Shown: positions 17,234 through 25,578 of the stretch, one piece after another
Layout: each line of letters begins with the position of its first letter
Position numbering within the stretch: position 1 is the first letter of the stretch
Source of the DNA: Salinicoccus cyprini
GTDB taxonomy: Bacteria; Bacillota; Bacilli; Staphylococcales; Salinicoccaceae
Assembly: GCF_007713705.1 (NCBI RefSeq)
Contig: NZ_VMSJ01000001.1
Coordinates: 186,001 to 250,000 of the forward strand
Reading direction: 5' to 3'
Length of the DNA stretch: 64,000 bases
Position numbers and translations under genes: made by a program
The notes under the pieces: model-generated
The model's database searches: none
The model's input: only the letters and a program-made list of their open reading frames with translations
What the model was told of the DNA's origin: nothing

Positions 17234-18790
17234 GTGAATCCAAGTTTTCTAAAAGAACTTAAAGAGAACTATAAAAATATAGGTATTATCGCTAACTATC
17301 TAAGCAAACAATTTTTAGAAAAGGATTTTAATATTTTTCAGGTTCCCAACTCAAATTTTAGAGAATATATGGAAATTAACGAGATAGAGTTACTACTTAT
17401 TGATAATGATATATATGAAAATGATCACATTTGGTTTGGCAAAGAGCTTGGTGGCTTTCTTGCTCATCTTAAATTACATGAAATCAAAGTGATTGTTATT
17501 AAAAATTCTCAAAAGAGTATACTTAATTTATTTTATGAATATCCTATTATAGAGATTGATATTGATCACAAAGAAAAAACTCAGAATTATAACAGTGTAA
17601 CAATCCCTATTGCTCTAAATGAGCATAAATTCAATCCCATTAAATCCATAAAAAAAATAGACGTCATCTATTTAAATAAAGGTAAGCTAAGCAGAACAGA
17701 GAATATACAAAAATTTCATAGTGTTCTAAATCCCAAAAGAGAAGAAATAGTTTTTGATAATCTTTCACGTAAACTTCTATTGGAAATATTTGAAAAAATA
17801 AAACAATCCAAATGCTTGTATATTTACAACGCTCATCAATTTGATAAGGTTTTTTTAAAATACCTTGAGTTAATAGCTATATTACAAAATACTGTTGTAT
17901 TCTACTTTGATAACAGAGTGTCAACGGAATTCTCATTTGTTGATGAGGAAGAAGCTATATTGAACTTTGTTACAATTATGAAAGAAGACGAATACTATAT
18001 GGATAAAGCATTGTTACCATTACAAAGGAAAGTATTTATTAATAATACATTTATTCATTATAACTCATTATATGAATTGGCTTTAAAGACAGAAAGAGAA
18101 ATAGAAGTAAGTGTAATTACGTCTACAAATCGAAAAAGTAATCTTAATGATTATATCAAGCGTCTAGTTTCACAAAATATTGTCAAACTACAAGTTATTC
18201 TTGTTACGCATGGTTTTAAACTTAGTAAACAAGAAAAAAGTAGTATATATAAAAAGGCAAAAGATATTGACCTGGAGATCCTTGAAGTGCCTAATCAAAT
18301 GCCTTTAGGTTATTGCTTAAATAGTGCTATTGCAAGAACAAAATATCCATATGTAGCCAAAATGGATGATGACGATTACTATTACAGCAACTATTTAATA
18401 GACTCATGGATATCAGCTAAATATAGTAATGCTGACTTGGTGGGAAAGTTTTCTACTTATACATTTTTTGAGGGAAGTGGATTAGTAGTAAGTAGGCATA
18501 AAAACACTAGAAGAAAATATTATGATTTTGTAATGGGAGCTACATTCTTCTGCAAAAGCAGCACTATGAAAAAATATATGTTTTCCTTTTTACCTACTGG
18601 TGAAGATAGTGACTTTTTAAGAAGAATAAAAGAGGATAAAGCTGTGATTTATGCAGATCACCCCTATAATTTCTGTATATATAGATCTAACAATCTTGAA
18701 TCACATACTTGGAAAATAACTGACTTAGAATTCATGAAAAATGCCAATATAGAATCACATCATGATCCGCAGACTTTTCTTTCTATTTAG
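17234..18790 (+). CDS. Glycosyltransferase with C-terminal GT2 (GT-A) domain
   Basis: 518 residues, GTG start with a weak site (AGGG). The N-terminal 285 residues are a Rossmann-like region I cannot name; NIGIIANYL and LLLIDNDIY recall the first domain of the CgeB-like proteins nearby. From about residue 290 a GT-A fold begins with EVSVITSTNRKSNL, continues with LGYCLNSAI and has a strong acidic metal motif MDDDDYYY near residue 377, followed by EDSDFLRRI. So the GT2 half looks active, unlike that of the preceding CgeB-like protein. It probably adds a sugar to the same glycan. Very AT-rich, like its neighbours. Confidence 0.72.
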   Translation: MNPSFLKELKENYKNIGIIANYLSKQFLEKDFNIFQVPNSNFREYMEINEIELLLIDNDIYENDHIWFGKELGGFLAHLKLHEIKVIVIKNSQKSILNLFYEYPIIEIDIDHKEKTQNYNSVTIPIALNEHKFNPIKSIKKIDVIYLNKGKLSRTENIQKFHSVLNPKREEIVFDNLSRKLLLEIFEKIKQSKCLYIYNAHQFDKVFLKYLELIAILQNTVVFYFDNRVSTEFSFVDEEEAILNFVTIMKEDEYYMDKALLPLQRKVFINNTFIHYNSLYELALKTEREIEVSVITSTNRKSNLNDYIKRLVSQNIVKLQVILVTHGFKLSKQEKSSIYKKAKDIDLEILEVPNQMPLGYCLNSAIARTKYPYVAKMDDDDYYYSNYLIDSWISAKYSNADLVGKFSTYTFFEGSGLVVSRHKNTRRKYYDFVMGATFFCKSSTMKKYMFSFLPTGEDSDFLRRIKEDKAVIYADHPYNFCIYRSNNLESHTWKITDLEFMKNANIESHHDPQTFLSI

Positions 18791-18898
18791 CACCGGAAGT
18801 TTAAAATTTGTATCTTACTTACTATTATCTTACTTTGTCTTCTAAATATTAATGAATAAATATATTAATCTTAGATGCGAAAGATGTATATACAAATA

Positions 18899-18936
18899 AT
18901 TTCTTCAATATCTGAACATGTAGATATTGAAGAAAT
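18899..18936. terminator. Bidirectional terminator between convergent genes
   Basis: Perfect 15-base arms, ATTTCTTCAATATCT and its complement, around an 8-base loop, midway between the rightward GT2 gene and the leftward asparagine-synthetase-like gene. Confidence 0.75.
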
Positions 18937-18996
18937 CATAAAATAATTTAACTATGTTAAATATATAATTTCTTAATAGGCTGCTTTATATTATCG

Positions 18997-20475
18997 CTAT
19001 TTAAGATTCAGAATGGTGTCCCTGAATTGTTCGTATAAATTCTTATTATTATTCAAGCCATAAAAATTTAACACAGGATAATTTCTATTTATAAGTTCAT
19101 ATTGAAAATATCTGCTTCTACGTTTTGGATAAGAATAAGATAGTGATAGATCAATTACTGCTCTATGATTAAAAGGGTTAATGGTATCACATACTATATC
19201 ATGAGTATTAAGTATTTCTGTGTGCCAACGCCCCATTCTTAACTCCCAATATTGCATGTCTAAAATATGATAATCAAACAAATTCTGGTCATATTGGATT
19301 TCTGAAATATACTCATTAAACATCTCATCCAAAGTCTTTTCTTGATTGTGAGCACTCTCAGTTCTATGCTCATTTTTAAACACTTTTCTTGCGTTCTTTA
19401 TATTACTATTTTGATAGTCCTTTTTAAAATAAAAGGTCTCCCCTATTTCCATCAAGTTACCTCTGATGTGTTTGAGATTATCTGTTGGATACATATCGCG
19501 CAGGTAAGGTATTAAAAATGCTGAGTGTCTTCCTATAGTATTCTTGATTAAAGCTTGTTCTTCAGCGGTAGTAAGATGCTTATTATCGTCTTTGTAAAAA
19601 AAGAATGTATGATTTATCGGAATGTCTTTTAGTATTGTTTTTACAATATTGTAATCCATACTCAACGTACTTGATGTGAAAGTACTGTTATCTGTTCCGT
19701 CTGTGGTAGCATAAGTAAAGTAATGTATTCTATCCATATAGCTTCTCGTAAGAGCTAGGAATACTCTACTATCCCCACCTCCTGTAAGAGATAGGATAAA
19801 GTTAGTGTCTTCTGAAAAGAAGTAATCTAGTTGACCTTTTAAAAAATGCTCAAGAAGTTCAAGTTTCTTCTCTTCTGATAATTCGGAATATTTATTGTTT
19901 TTCCTGGGGAAAAATCGCTTATGCTTTTTACTATAAAAATTAAAATAATGATTAGGAATAAGGCTCTTTATACCCTTAAAAGGGGTGTTTAATAATGCAT
20001 TTGTAGCTGAAGGCAGTGTACTAAAAAAATCTACCCGATCGAACTTGAATATATCTTGTAATATAAATGCATGGGACGCAACAATATTTTTTTTGGTAGT
20101 ATAGTAGGTAGATCTAGTGTTTGTAGCATCGGGATAGATATTAACAGTTTCACGATTACCCACAATGACTACAAAGCGTCCACCTATAAAATCTAATGTA
20201 TCCAGGAACTCATCATAATTTTTCTCATAACTTATTAATAAATGATTAAGCAATACTTGTTTGCTCATTTCACTATTTATACCAACATGTACAAAATCGC
20301 CATGAATAATAATAAAGTAATCTTGTTTTTCAAGAATATTTGTAGTCATACTTTCATCATAGTAATAATAGTATTTCTCCAATAGCATAATATAGTCGTA
20401 ATTTTCAGGGACAGTTTCTATAACCTCGTCGGAAAAGATGTATCCGAATGGATAAATTGGTGGTTTTGAGAGCAT
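18997..20475 (-). CDS. Asparagine-synthetase-like amide ligase without glutaminase Cys
   Basis: 492 residues behind AAGGAG. Residues 1-190 keep the shape of a class II amidotransferase domain (GGRFVVIVGN, IYPDATNTRSTYY, ASHAFIL) but lack the N-terminal catalytic Cys, so it should not hydrolyse glutamine. The synthetase domain carries the pyrophosphate loop LTGGGDSR at 230-237, a variant of SGGxDS, then YFTYAT and the LRMGRWH and NPFNHR segments shared with the paralogs. As in beta-lactam synthetase and lasso-peptide cyclases, such proteins adenylate a carboxyl group and join it to an amine. Here the carboxyl could be a uronic acid. It is transcribed against its neighbours, divergent from the related gene at 20660. 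Confidence 0.78.
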   Translation of the reverse strand: MLSKPPIYPFGYIFSDEVIETVPENYDYIMLLEKYYYYYDESMTTNILEKQDYFIIIHGDFVHVGINSEMSKQVLLNHLLISYEKNYDEFLDTLDFIGGRFVVIVGNRETVNIYPDATNTRSTYYTTKKNIVASHAFILQDIFKFDRVDFFSTLPSATNALLNTPFKGIKSLIPNHYFNFYSKKHKRFFPRKNNKYSELSEEKKLELLEHFLKGQLDYFFSEDTNFILSLTGGGDSRVFLALTRSYMDRIHYFTYATTDGTDNSTFTSSTLSMDYNIVKTILKDIPINHTFFFYKDDNKHLTTAEEQALIKNTIGRHSAFLIPYLRDMYPTDNLKHIRGNLMEIGETFYFKKDYQNSNIKNARKVFKNEHRTESAHNQEKTLDEMFNEYISEIQYDQNLFDYHILDMQYWELRMGRWHTEILNTHDIVCDTINPFNHRAVIDLSLSYSYPKRRSRYFQYELINRNYPVLNFYGLNNNKNLYEQFRDTILNLK

Positions 20476-20559
20476 TTTAACTACTCCTTATAAGATTATA
20501 TATAAGATACTAACACTTATGACTAATGATTGCTATCTTCCTAAAATATCCTATATATT

Positions 20560-20568
20560 TGATATAAT
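20560..20568 (+). promoter_or_regulatory. Extended -10 promoter of the 20660-28487 gene group
   Basis: TGATATAAT gives a TG-extended -10 box about 90 bases upstream of the start codon; no clear -35 box. Confidence 0.4.
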
Positions 20569-20659
20569 AGTCTTGCAATTTCTATATGAATATTAAGTTT
20601 ATAGATTAATTCTACAGTTTTAAAAATGTGCTAAACAAATTGACAAGTGAGGAAAGTTT

Positions 20660-22504
20660 ATGGAATTAGATAGAAAAACTTATAAGGCTTTTGTTATCTC
20701 TTCACAAATACAACAACTTAATGGTTTTGGCAAATACAAATTCGGGAAGGTAAATTTTTTTGTTTCCTCAGACTATAACTACCATATGGTACAGAAAGAC
20801 AATATTACAATATTCTTATTAGGTTATTGTTTTGATATTAATGACTCAAATATTTTTGACTATAAGGTTATAGAAAATATGACTGAATTAGATGGCAAAA
20901 ATGATTGGTATGACTATATGAATTATCTTAATGGTAGATATATCATAATTATTTTTACTAGCAATGAATTATTGATTTATCCTGATGCAACAAGTATGAA
21001 ACCTATATTTTATAATAAAACACATAAAATTGTTTCAAGTCACGAATATATTATAAAGGAGGCTTTATCTCAACATTATAATGAAAAAATCGAGACTTCT
21101 TCTTATGTTAGGAAAAATGCGATGGATTGGACAGACACAGAGGGTATTTACAAGCTTAATCCCTCTATTGAGCTGGAGTACCATGCATTCAAAATGAAGA
21201 GAATTTTTCCTCGAACTAATAAAAGTATAAAACCTGTAGCAGATGTCGTACAAACAATGCAACCATACTTAGAAGAAACAATAAAATGGCTTTCATTGCA
21301 ACCAAATAAGAAGGTCAGTATAACAGGTGGGGTCGATTCAAGGATAAGTTTAGCCATCTTGAAACCTTTGGTATACGATATGGAATTTTTTACGTACATA
21401 AAGCAGCAAAAGAGCATTAAATCCGAGTCTATGTTAAACGCTTATCAAAAAGATAGAGAGATCACTTCAAATATCGCTCATAACCTCAACCTCAAACATA
21501 AAGAGTATATTATACCTACAAATGATGAAATCGAACAGTTGCATTATATTAGAACTTTTAAAGAGACCATGTCTTCCCAGCATTCTTATCAACTAAGTTA
21601 TTTGTTGAATAGAACAAGTGAATTTGACGGTGCATTACATATAAAATCTACAGTTCAATCTATAGGTAAATCATCGTTTCCTACAAAGCTTTATAGTGCT
21701 AATAATATGGAAAATTTACTATCTGGAATAAAAAAATGGGTTCCGGAAGAATTTAAGAAGAAGCAGAATTATAGTAAGTATTTTGATGAAATAAGCGACT
21801 ACCTGAAAAGGGTTGATTTAAACCAGAATACTTCGAAGAATTATCACTTATTAGATCTCGTTTTTCTGGAGTCAAGGTTAGGGAATTTCCAAAGCAATAT
21901 TACTCAGGAAACGGACAACACAATGGAAGTATTTAATTTATTCAATTCTCGAAAATTGATTGAATTATTGTTATCTGTACCACTTGAAGATAGACAAAAC
22001 CAGAGCGTGGGCAAGTATCTAATATCGTCATATTGGCCAGTATTGAATTATTTCCCTTTAAACTCTGCCCCAGGACTTGAAGAAAAATATTATCTTCTTA
22101 AAAGAGGAGGTAGTAATCAAGTTGGCAAAAAAATGTTTGATCACTACAAAGTACTACCAGCCGACTCAAAAGGAGTCAAAATTTATCAGGAAAATAATAT
22201 GTATGTGATAGAGCCTGAAGAATTACCACTAGATCCAAACAAGACATACAAGATAAAACTAATTAACTTCAGTGTGAAAAAAGTGTCTATCTCTATAAAC
22301 TCGATGTACGAGAACGAAAAAGGTCGAGGAAACGTCAGTGTTGAAATCGATAAAGTGGAGAGGGATGTTTTGGATTTCTTCAACTCTAGACAATATGACC
22401 TACCTTCGGAAGAATACTTTGATATTGAAATCAAAGTGCATACAAGAAAAGAAAAAGCATCGTGGATAAAGGCAGCACGGCTCTATCTGGATTTTAATAA
22501 TTAG
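20660..22504 (+). CDS. Asparagine-synthetase-like amide ligase with extra C-terminal domain
   Basis: 614 residues behind GAGGAAAG. The N-terminal region (NGRYIIIIF, IYPDATSMKPIFY, SSHEYII) is a class II amidotransferase-like domain with no Cys at position 2, so no glutaminase activity is expected. The ATP-pyrophosphatase loop is TGGVDSR at 222-228. LHIKSTV, LESRLGNF, FNSRKLIELL and WPVLNYF follow, all shared with the partial gene at the left edge. The last 120 residues (from about NKTYKIKLINF) form the same additional beta-rich domain as in that gene. Followed at 23 bases by a heparinase-like gene and then an ATP-grasp gene, most likely one operon. Predicted to form an amide on a glycan or nucleotide-sugar carboxyl group; substrate unknown. 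Confidence 0.8.
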   Translation: MELDRKTYKAFVISSQIQQLNGFGKYKFGKVNFFVSSDYNYHMVQKDNITIFLLGYCFDINDSNIFDYKVIENMTELDGKNDWYDYMNYLNGRYIIIIFTSNELLIYPDATSMKPIFYNKTHKIVSSHEYIIKEALSQHYNEKIETSSYVRKNAMDWTDTEGIYKLNPSIELEYHAFKMKRIFPRTNKSIKPVADVVQTMQPYLEETIKWLSLQPNKKVSITGGVDSRISLAILKPLVYDMEFFTYIKQQKSIKSESMLNAYQKDREITSNIAHNLNLKHKEYIIPTNDEIEQLHYIRTFKETMSSQHSYQLSYLLNRTSEFDGALHIKSTVQSIGKSSFPTKLYSANNMENLLSGIKKWVPEEFKKKQNYSKYFDEISDYLKRVDLNQNTSKNYHLLDLVFLESRLGNFQSNITQETDNTMEVFNLFNSRKLIELLLSVPLEDRQNQSVGKYLISSYWPVLNYFPLNSAPGLEEKYYLLKRGGSNQVGKKMFDHYKVLPADSKGVKIYQENNMYVIEPEELPLDPNKTYKIKLINFSVKKVSISINSMYENEKGRGNVSVEIDKVERDVLDFFNSRQYDLPSEEYFDIEIKVHTRKEKASWIKAARLYLDFNN

Positions 22505-22527
22505 GCCATTTCAAATAGGAGTTAGCC

Positions 22528-24126
22528 ATGTCACAATATGATAAGAATGTAAAGATATCCAAAGAAAGAATAGATTCATATTTAAAGGGGGCTTTAACGG
22601 TAAAATATAACCTGGACACTATAGATGTAACTGATGGAATTGACTGGGACTATGTCCATTCTCATAATTCAAATACTTATCAGACGTATCTGCACAGTTT
22701 AAATATTTTAAAGGACTTTACAAGACTTTGTAGCACTGGGGTAAACAATTATACGCAATATGGAAAAGCCTTGATAGAAAACTGGATTGAGAATAATAAA
22801 GAAGAAAACAGTCTGAACCACGCCTGGAATGAGCATGCAGTGTCATCCAGAATCATAAATATTATAGATTTTCAAGAAAGCCATCAGAGCGAAGGTCTTG
22901 AAAGAAATATGTTCAATGATATGTTGCTTGCACACTGTAAATACCTGAATGATGAAAAGAACTATAAACTAAATAACCATGGACTGATGATGGATAATGC
23001 TTTGTTATACGCAAGTCGTCATTTACGCGATGAGAATTTGAAAACTGCATATGTCGATAAAGTTCTGTATAGAATTAAATATGCTTTATACAGAGATTTC
23101 TCAAGAAAAGGTGTACATCTGGAAAATTCTCCTGAGTACCATAGAGTGGCTCTTATACTACTAACCAATATAGAAAAGACGCTAGATAAGTTGGCTCTTT
23201 CTTTGGGTAAAGATGCAACTGCACTCCTAAAAAGAGCAAGATTATATAGAACTTATATCATGAAACCTGACTGTAGTTATCCTCTTATCGGCGACACAGG
23301 AACGATCCAAGAAAAGAATGTCACTAAAAACTATGCAGACTTTATAGATTATGATGCAGGTATAGCTATACTTCAAAATAAAAATAATGAAAAGCGAATT
23401 AATAGTGGATGGATGACTTTTAAATCTGGTTACCACAGTATGACGCATAAGCATAGGGACGATCTTTCTGTTACCTTGTACTTGGATGGACACGATGTTT
23501 TGATTGACTCGGGAAAATACAGCTATAAAAAGGATGATCCAATCAGGCAGTACCTTGTATCTCCTGATGCTCATAATACCGTTAGTGTCAGCGGAAAAGA
23601 TTATCATCTGAGTAATCCCATGGAAGAGCAATTCGGGCTGAAAATCAGTAAATACATGAAAAAAGGGAAGCATAAAATTATATCAGGTGTAAATAAGCTT
23701 TATACTGATATAAACATCATCCGTCATTCTGTCTTTACTGAAGACAATATACTATTTATCATAGATCATGTTTCGGGCTCAGAGGTCGAAATATTCAAGC
23801 AGAATTTTCACTTTAATACTGAAGCGAATGTAGATAAAGTCGAAGATTTCGCATATGAAATACATATTGGGAACGATAAATATATATTGAAGTCCTTTAT
23901 GTTAAACGAAGAAAGCAGTGGCACTGAATTATTAGAAGGCAAGGTTTCTAGAAGTTTTTCAAATTATGATAAAATCAATAAAGTGTCTTTTAGCAAGGTT
24001 ACAAAGAAAGATGTTTTTATAACCGCTCTATACAACTGCAATAAAGGTTCCGTTACTAATGTGAATCTGAGTAATGGAGTGCTGAGTTACACCTATCTGA
24101 AGGAATACCGTAAAGTTCATGTATAA
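22528..24126 (+). CDS. Heparinase II/III-like protein (copy 1), cytoplasmic
   Basis: 532 residues behind AGGAG. The alpha/alpha-toroid part contains NNHGLMMD at 149-156 and ENSPEYHR at 199-206, and the beta-sandwich part contains HKHRDDLS at 307-314 and IDSGKYSY, the standard blocks of heparinase II/III and alginate-lyase-like proteins. These enzymes cleave uronic-acid polysaccharides by beta-elimination. Unlike typical polysaccharide lyases, there is no signal peptide or membrane anchor, so it should work in the cytoplasm. Between an asparagine-synthetase-like gene and an ATP-grasp gene it may process or proofread the nascent glycan, or act as a non-lytic modifying enzyme. A diverged paralog is at 25579. 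Confidence 0.85.
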   Translation: MSQYDKNVKISKERIDSYLKGALTVKYNLDTIDVTDGIDWDYVHSHNSNTYQTYLHSLNILKDFTRLCSTGVNNYTQYGKALIENWIENNKEENSLNHAWNEHAVSSRIINIIDFQESHQSEGLERNMFNDMLLAHCKYLNDEKNYKLNNHGLMMDNALLYASRHLRDENLKTAYVDKVLYRIKYALYRDFSRKGVHLENSPEYHRVALILLTNIEKTLDKLALSLGKDATALLKRARLYRTYIMKPDCSYPLIGDTGTIQEKNVTKNYADFIDYDAGIAILQNKNNEKRINSGWMTFKSGYHSMTHKHRDDLSVTLYLDGHDVLIDSGKYSYKKDDPIRQYLVSPDAHNTVSVSGKDYHLSNPMEEQFGLKISKYMKKGKHKIISGVNKLYTDINIIRHSVFTEDNILFIIDHVSGSEVEIFKQNFHFNTEANVDKVEDFAYEIHIGNDKYILKSFMLNEESSGTELLEGKVSRSFSNYDKINKVSFSKVTKKDVFITALYNCNKGSVTNVNLSNGVLSYTYLKEYRKVHV

Positions 24127-24167
24127 AAAAGTGAATATAAAAAAATTGACACCAATCAGGGGGGCTT

Positions 24168-25223
24168 ATGGACTTTAATATTTTGAGGCAAGTTCTACAA
24201 AATGAACTGCTTGATATGAAAATCAATCATTATGATAAAGGTACGAGTGGAACGCTTGGCTTGGCTGAAAAGTATCTGAGTAATCTAGAATACTGTTCTT
24301 CCAAAAGGGTGGAAAAAGCTTCTATTGAGATGATTTATAGGAATAAGCCATTTGGTTTCTTACATGGACAGAGTCCCTCAACCAATACCACAAAAGCTAT
24401 ACGCACTGCCAACAATAAGTTGAAAACAGAAAAGATACTAGCTGATGGAAACATAAATACGACACGTTCTACAATATTCGAAATGGAAGAATACGAAAAG
24501 GCCAAGTCTATGGTCAATGAAAGTAAGCACCTTATGGTAATAAAGCCATATAACCTGAACGCAGGACGGGGTATCACATTGAATGTAGATCCTACCAACT
24601 TTGATTTTGCGTGGAAGCAAGCTTTGAAAGCATATGAGAAAACCACTCAAAAATTCAAAGTTCTGATACAACCTATGCTGCCTGGTATTGAAACAAGAAT
24701 GCTGATAGTTGAAGGACATTTTAATTCAGCTATTTTAAGGGTTCCGAGCAATATTATAGGGGATGGGAAACTGAGCATTAAAGAGCTGATTGATGAGAAA
24801 AACAATATAAGGCGTGTAAATCCACATTTAAAACTCCTCCCCATTAAAATTAGTGAAACATTAGAATACAACCTTGAATTAAATGGAAATAATCTACACA
24901 CAGTTCCAGAAAAAAACGAATTGATTTTTTTGCACTTCTCTTCCAATATATCTCTTGGAGGCGACAGTTATGAAGTTAGTCATCTGATAAACGACAGTAT
25001 GAAAAAGTTGGCAGAAAAATCAGTAGCCGCTATTTCGGGATTATCTACTGCAGGAGTAGACATTCTATTCAGATCGTTTCATGATGAAGAGCCGGCAGTT
25101 TTGGAGATTAATCCAGGCGCAAACTTGAGAATGCATCACTATCCATGGAAAGGTACGCCAAAATCTCCTGTACATGATTTAATAGACAGCATGCTTTCGA
25201 GCTATAAAAGTGGATTGAAATAA
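24168..25223 (+). CDS. ATP-grasp amide ligase, cyanophycin-synthetase-like (copy 2)
   Basis: 351 residues behind a strong AGGGGGG site. ATP-grasp blocks: VIKPYNLNAGRGI around 124-136, LIQPMLPGIETR around 166-177, RVPSNIIGDG at 191-200 followed by SIKELI, and the metal-binding EINPG at 313-317. The GDG-x-x-(S/T)-I-x-E-L-I pattern is also seen in the ATP-grasp domain of cyanophycin synthetase. Shorter at the N-terminus than copies 1 and 3. It follows a heparinase-like gene by about 40 bases and is followed by a probable hairpin terminator. Expected to make an amide bond between a carboxylate and an amine; the partners are not known. Confidence 0.78.
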   Translation: MDFNILRQVLQNELLDMKINHYDKGTSGTLGLAEKYLSNLEYCSSKRVEKASIEMIYRNKPFGFLHGQSPSTNTTKAIRTANNKLKTEKILADGNINTTRSTIFEMEEYEKAKSMVNESKHLMVIKPYNLNAGRGITLNVDPTNFDFAWKQALKAYEKTTQKFKVLIQPMLPGIETRMLIVEGHFNSAILRVPSNIIGDGKLSIKELIDEKNNIRRVNPHLKLLPIKISETLEYNLELNGNNLHTVPEKNELIFLHFSSNISLGGDSYEVSHLINDSMKKLAEKSVAAISGLSTAGVDILFRSFHDEEPAVLEINPGANLRMHHYPWKGTPKSPVHDLIDSMLSSYKSGLK

Positions 25224-25274
25224 ATTAGTAGTGTATGTGTATTGTGGTATACAAAGATAATGTTTTAATATGAG

Positions 25275-25316
25275 TTGCCCCTTGAATCAGATGTTAACTT
25301 GATGATCAGGGGGCAA
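25275..25316 (+). terminator. Probable hairpin terminator
   Basis: TTGCCCC-x-TGA-x-TCA pairs with TGATCA-x-GGGGCAA with two single-base mismatches; the T run after it is weak. Confidence 0.5.
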
Positions 25317-25506
25317 AATTGTATCTACCAATAGTAAATATTTAACTATATTGTTTAATTGAATTAGGCAAAGAAAATTAAAAAGCATAGATTGCTTTAT
25401 TGGTACTTTTATTAATATAGTGAAGGTGAAAATTGAGATTCACTCTGAATTTACTCATATAAATAAAAACCTACTTTCAAAATCATTACTTTTCTGTCAT
25501 TTCCGA

Positions 25507-25512
25507 TATAAT
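25507..25512 (+). promoter_or_regulatory. Possible -10 box for the second heparinase-like gene
   Basis: A TATAAT hexamer lies after the hairpin and before 25579; no convincing -35 box. Confidence 0.3.
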
Positions 25513-25578
25513 GATAGTAAATAATGGCTATGAACGATAATACTAAAATTAATAAAAAAAATTTTAAGGGAGCAAGGC

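Larger units (their letters stand above)
25224..25578 (+). other. 355-base intergenic region
   Basis: Between copy 2 of the ATP-grasp genes and the second heparinase-like gene. Besides the hairpin at 25275-25316 and a TATAAT box at 25507-25512 about 70 bases before the next start, it is AT-rich and holds no gene that I can see. Confidence 0.6.
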
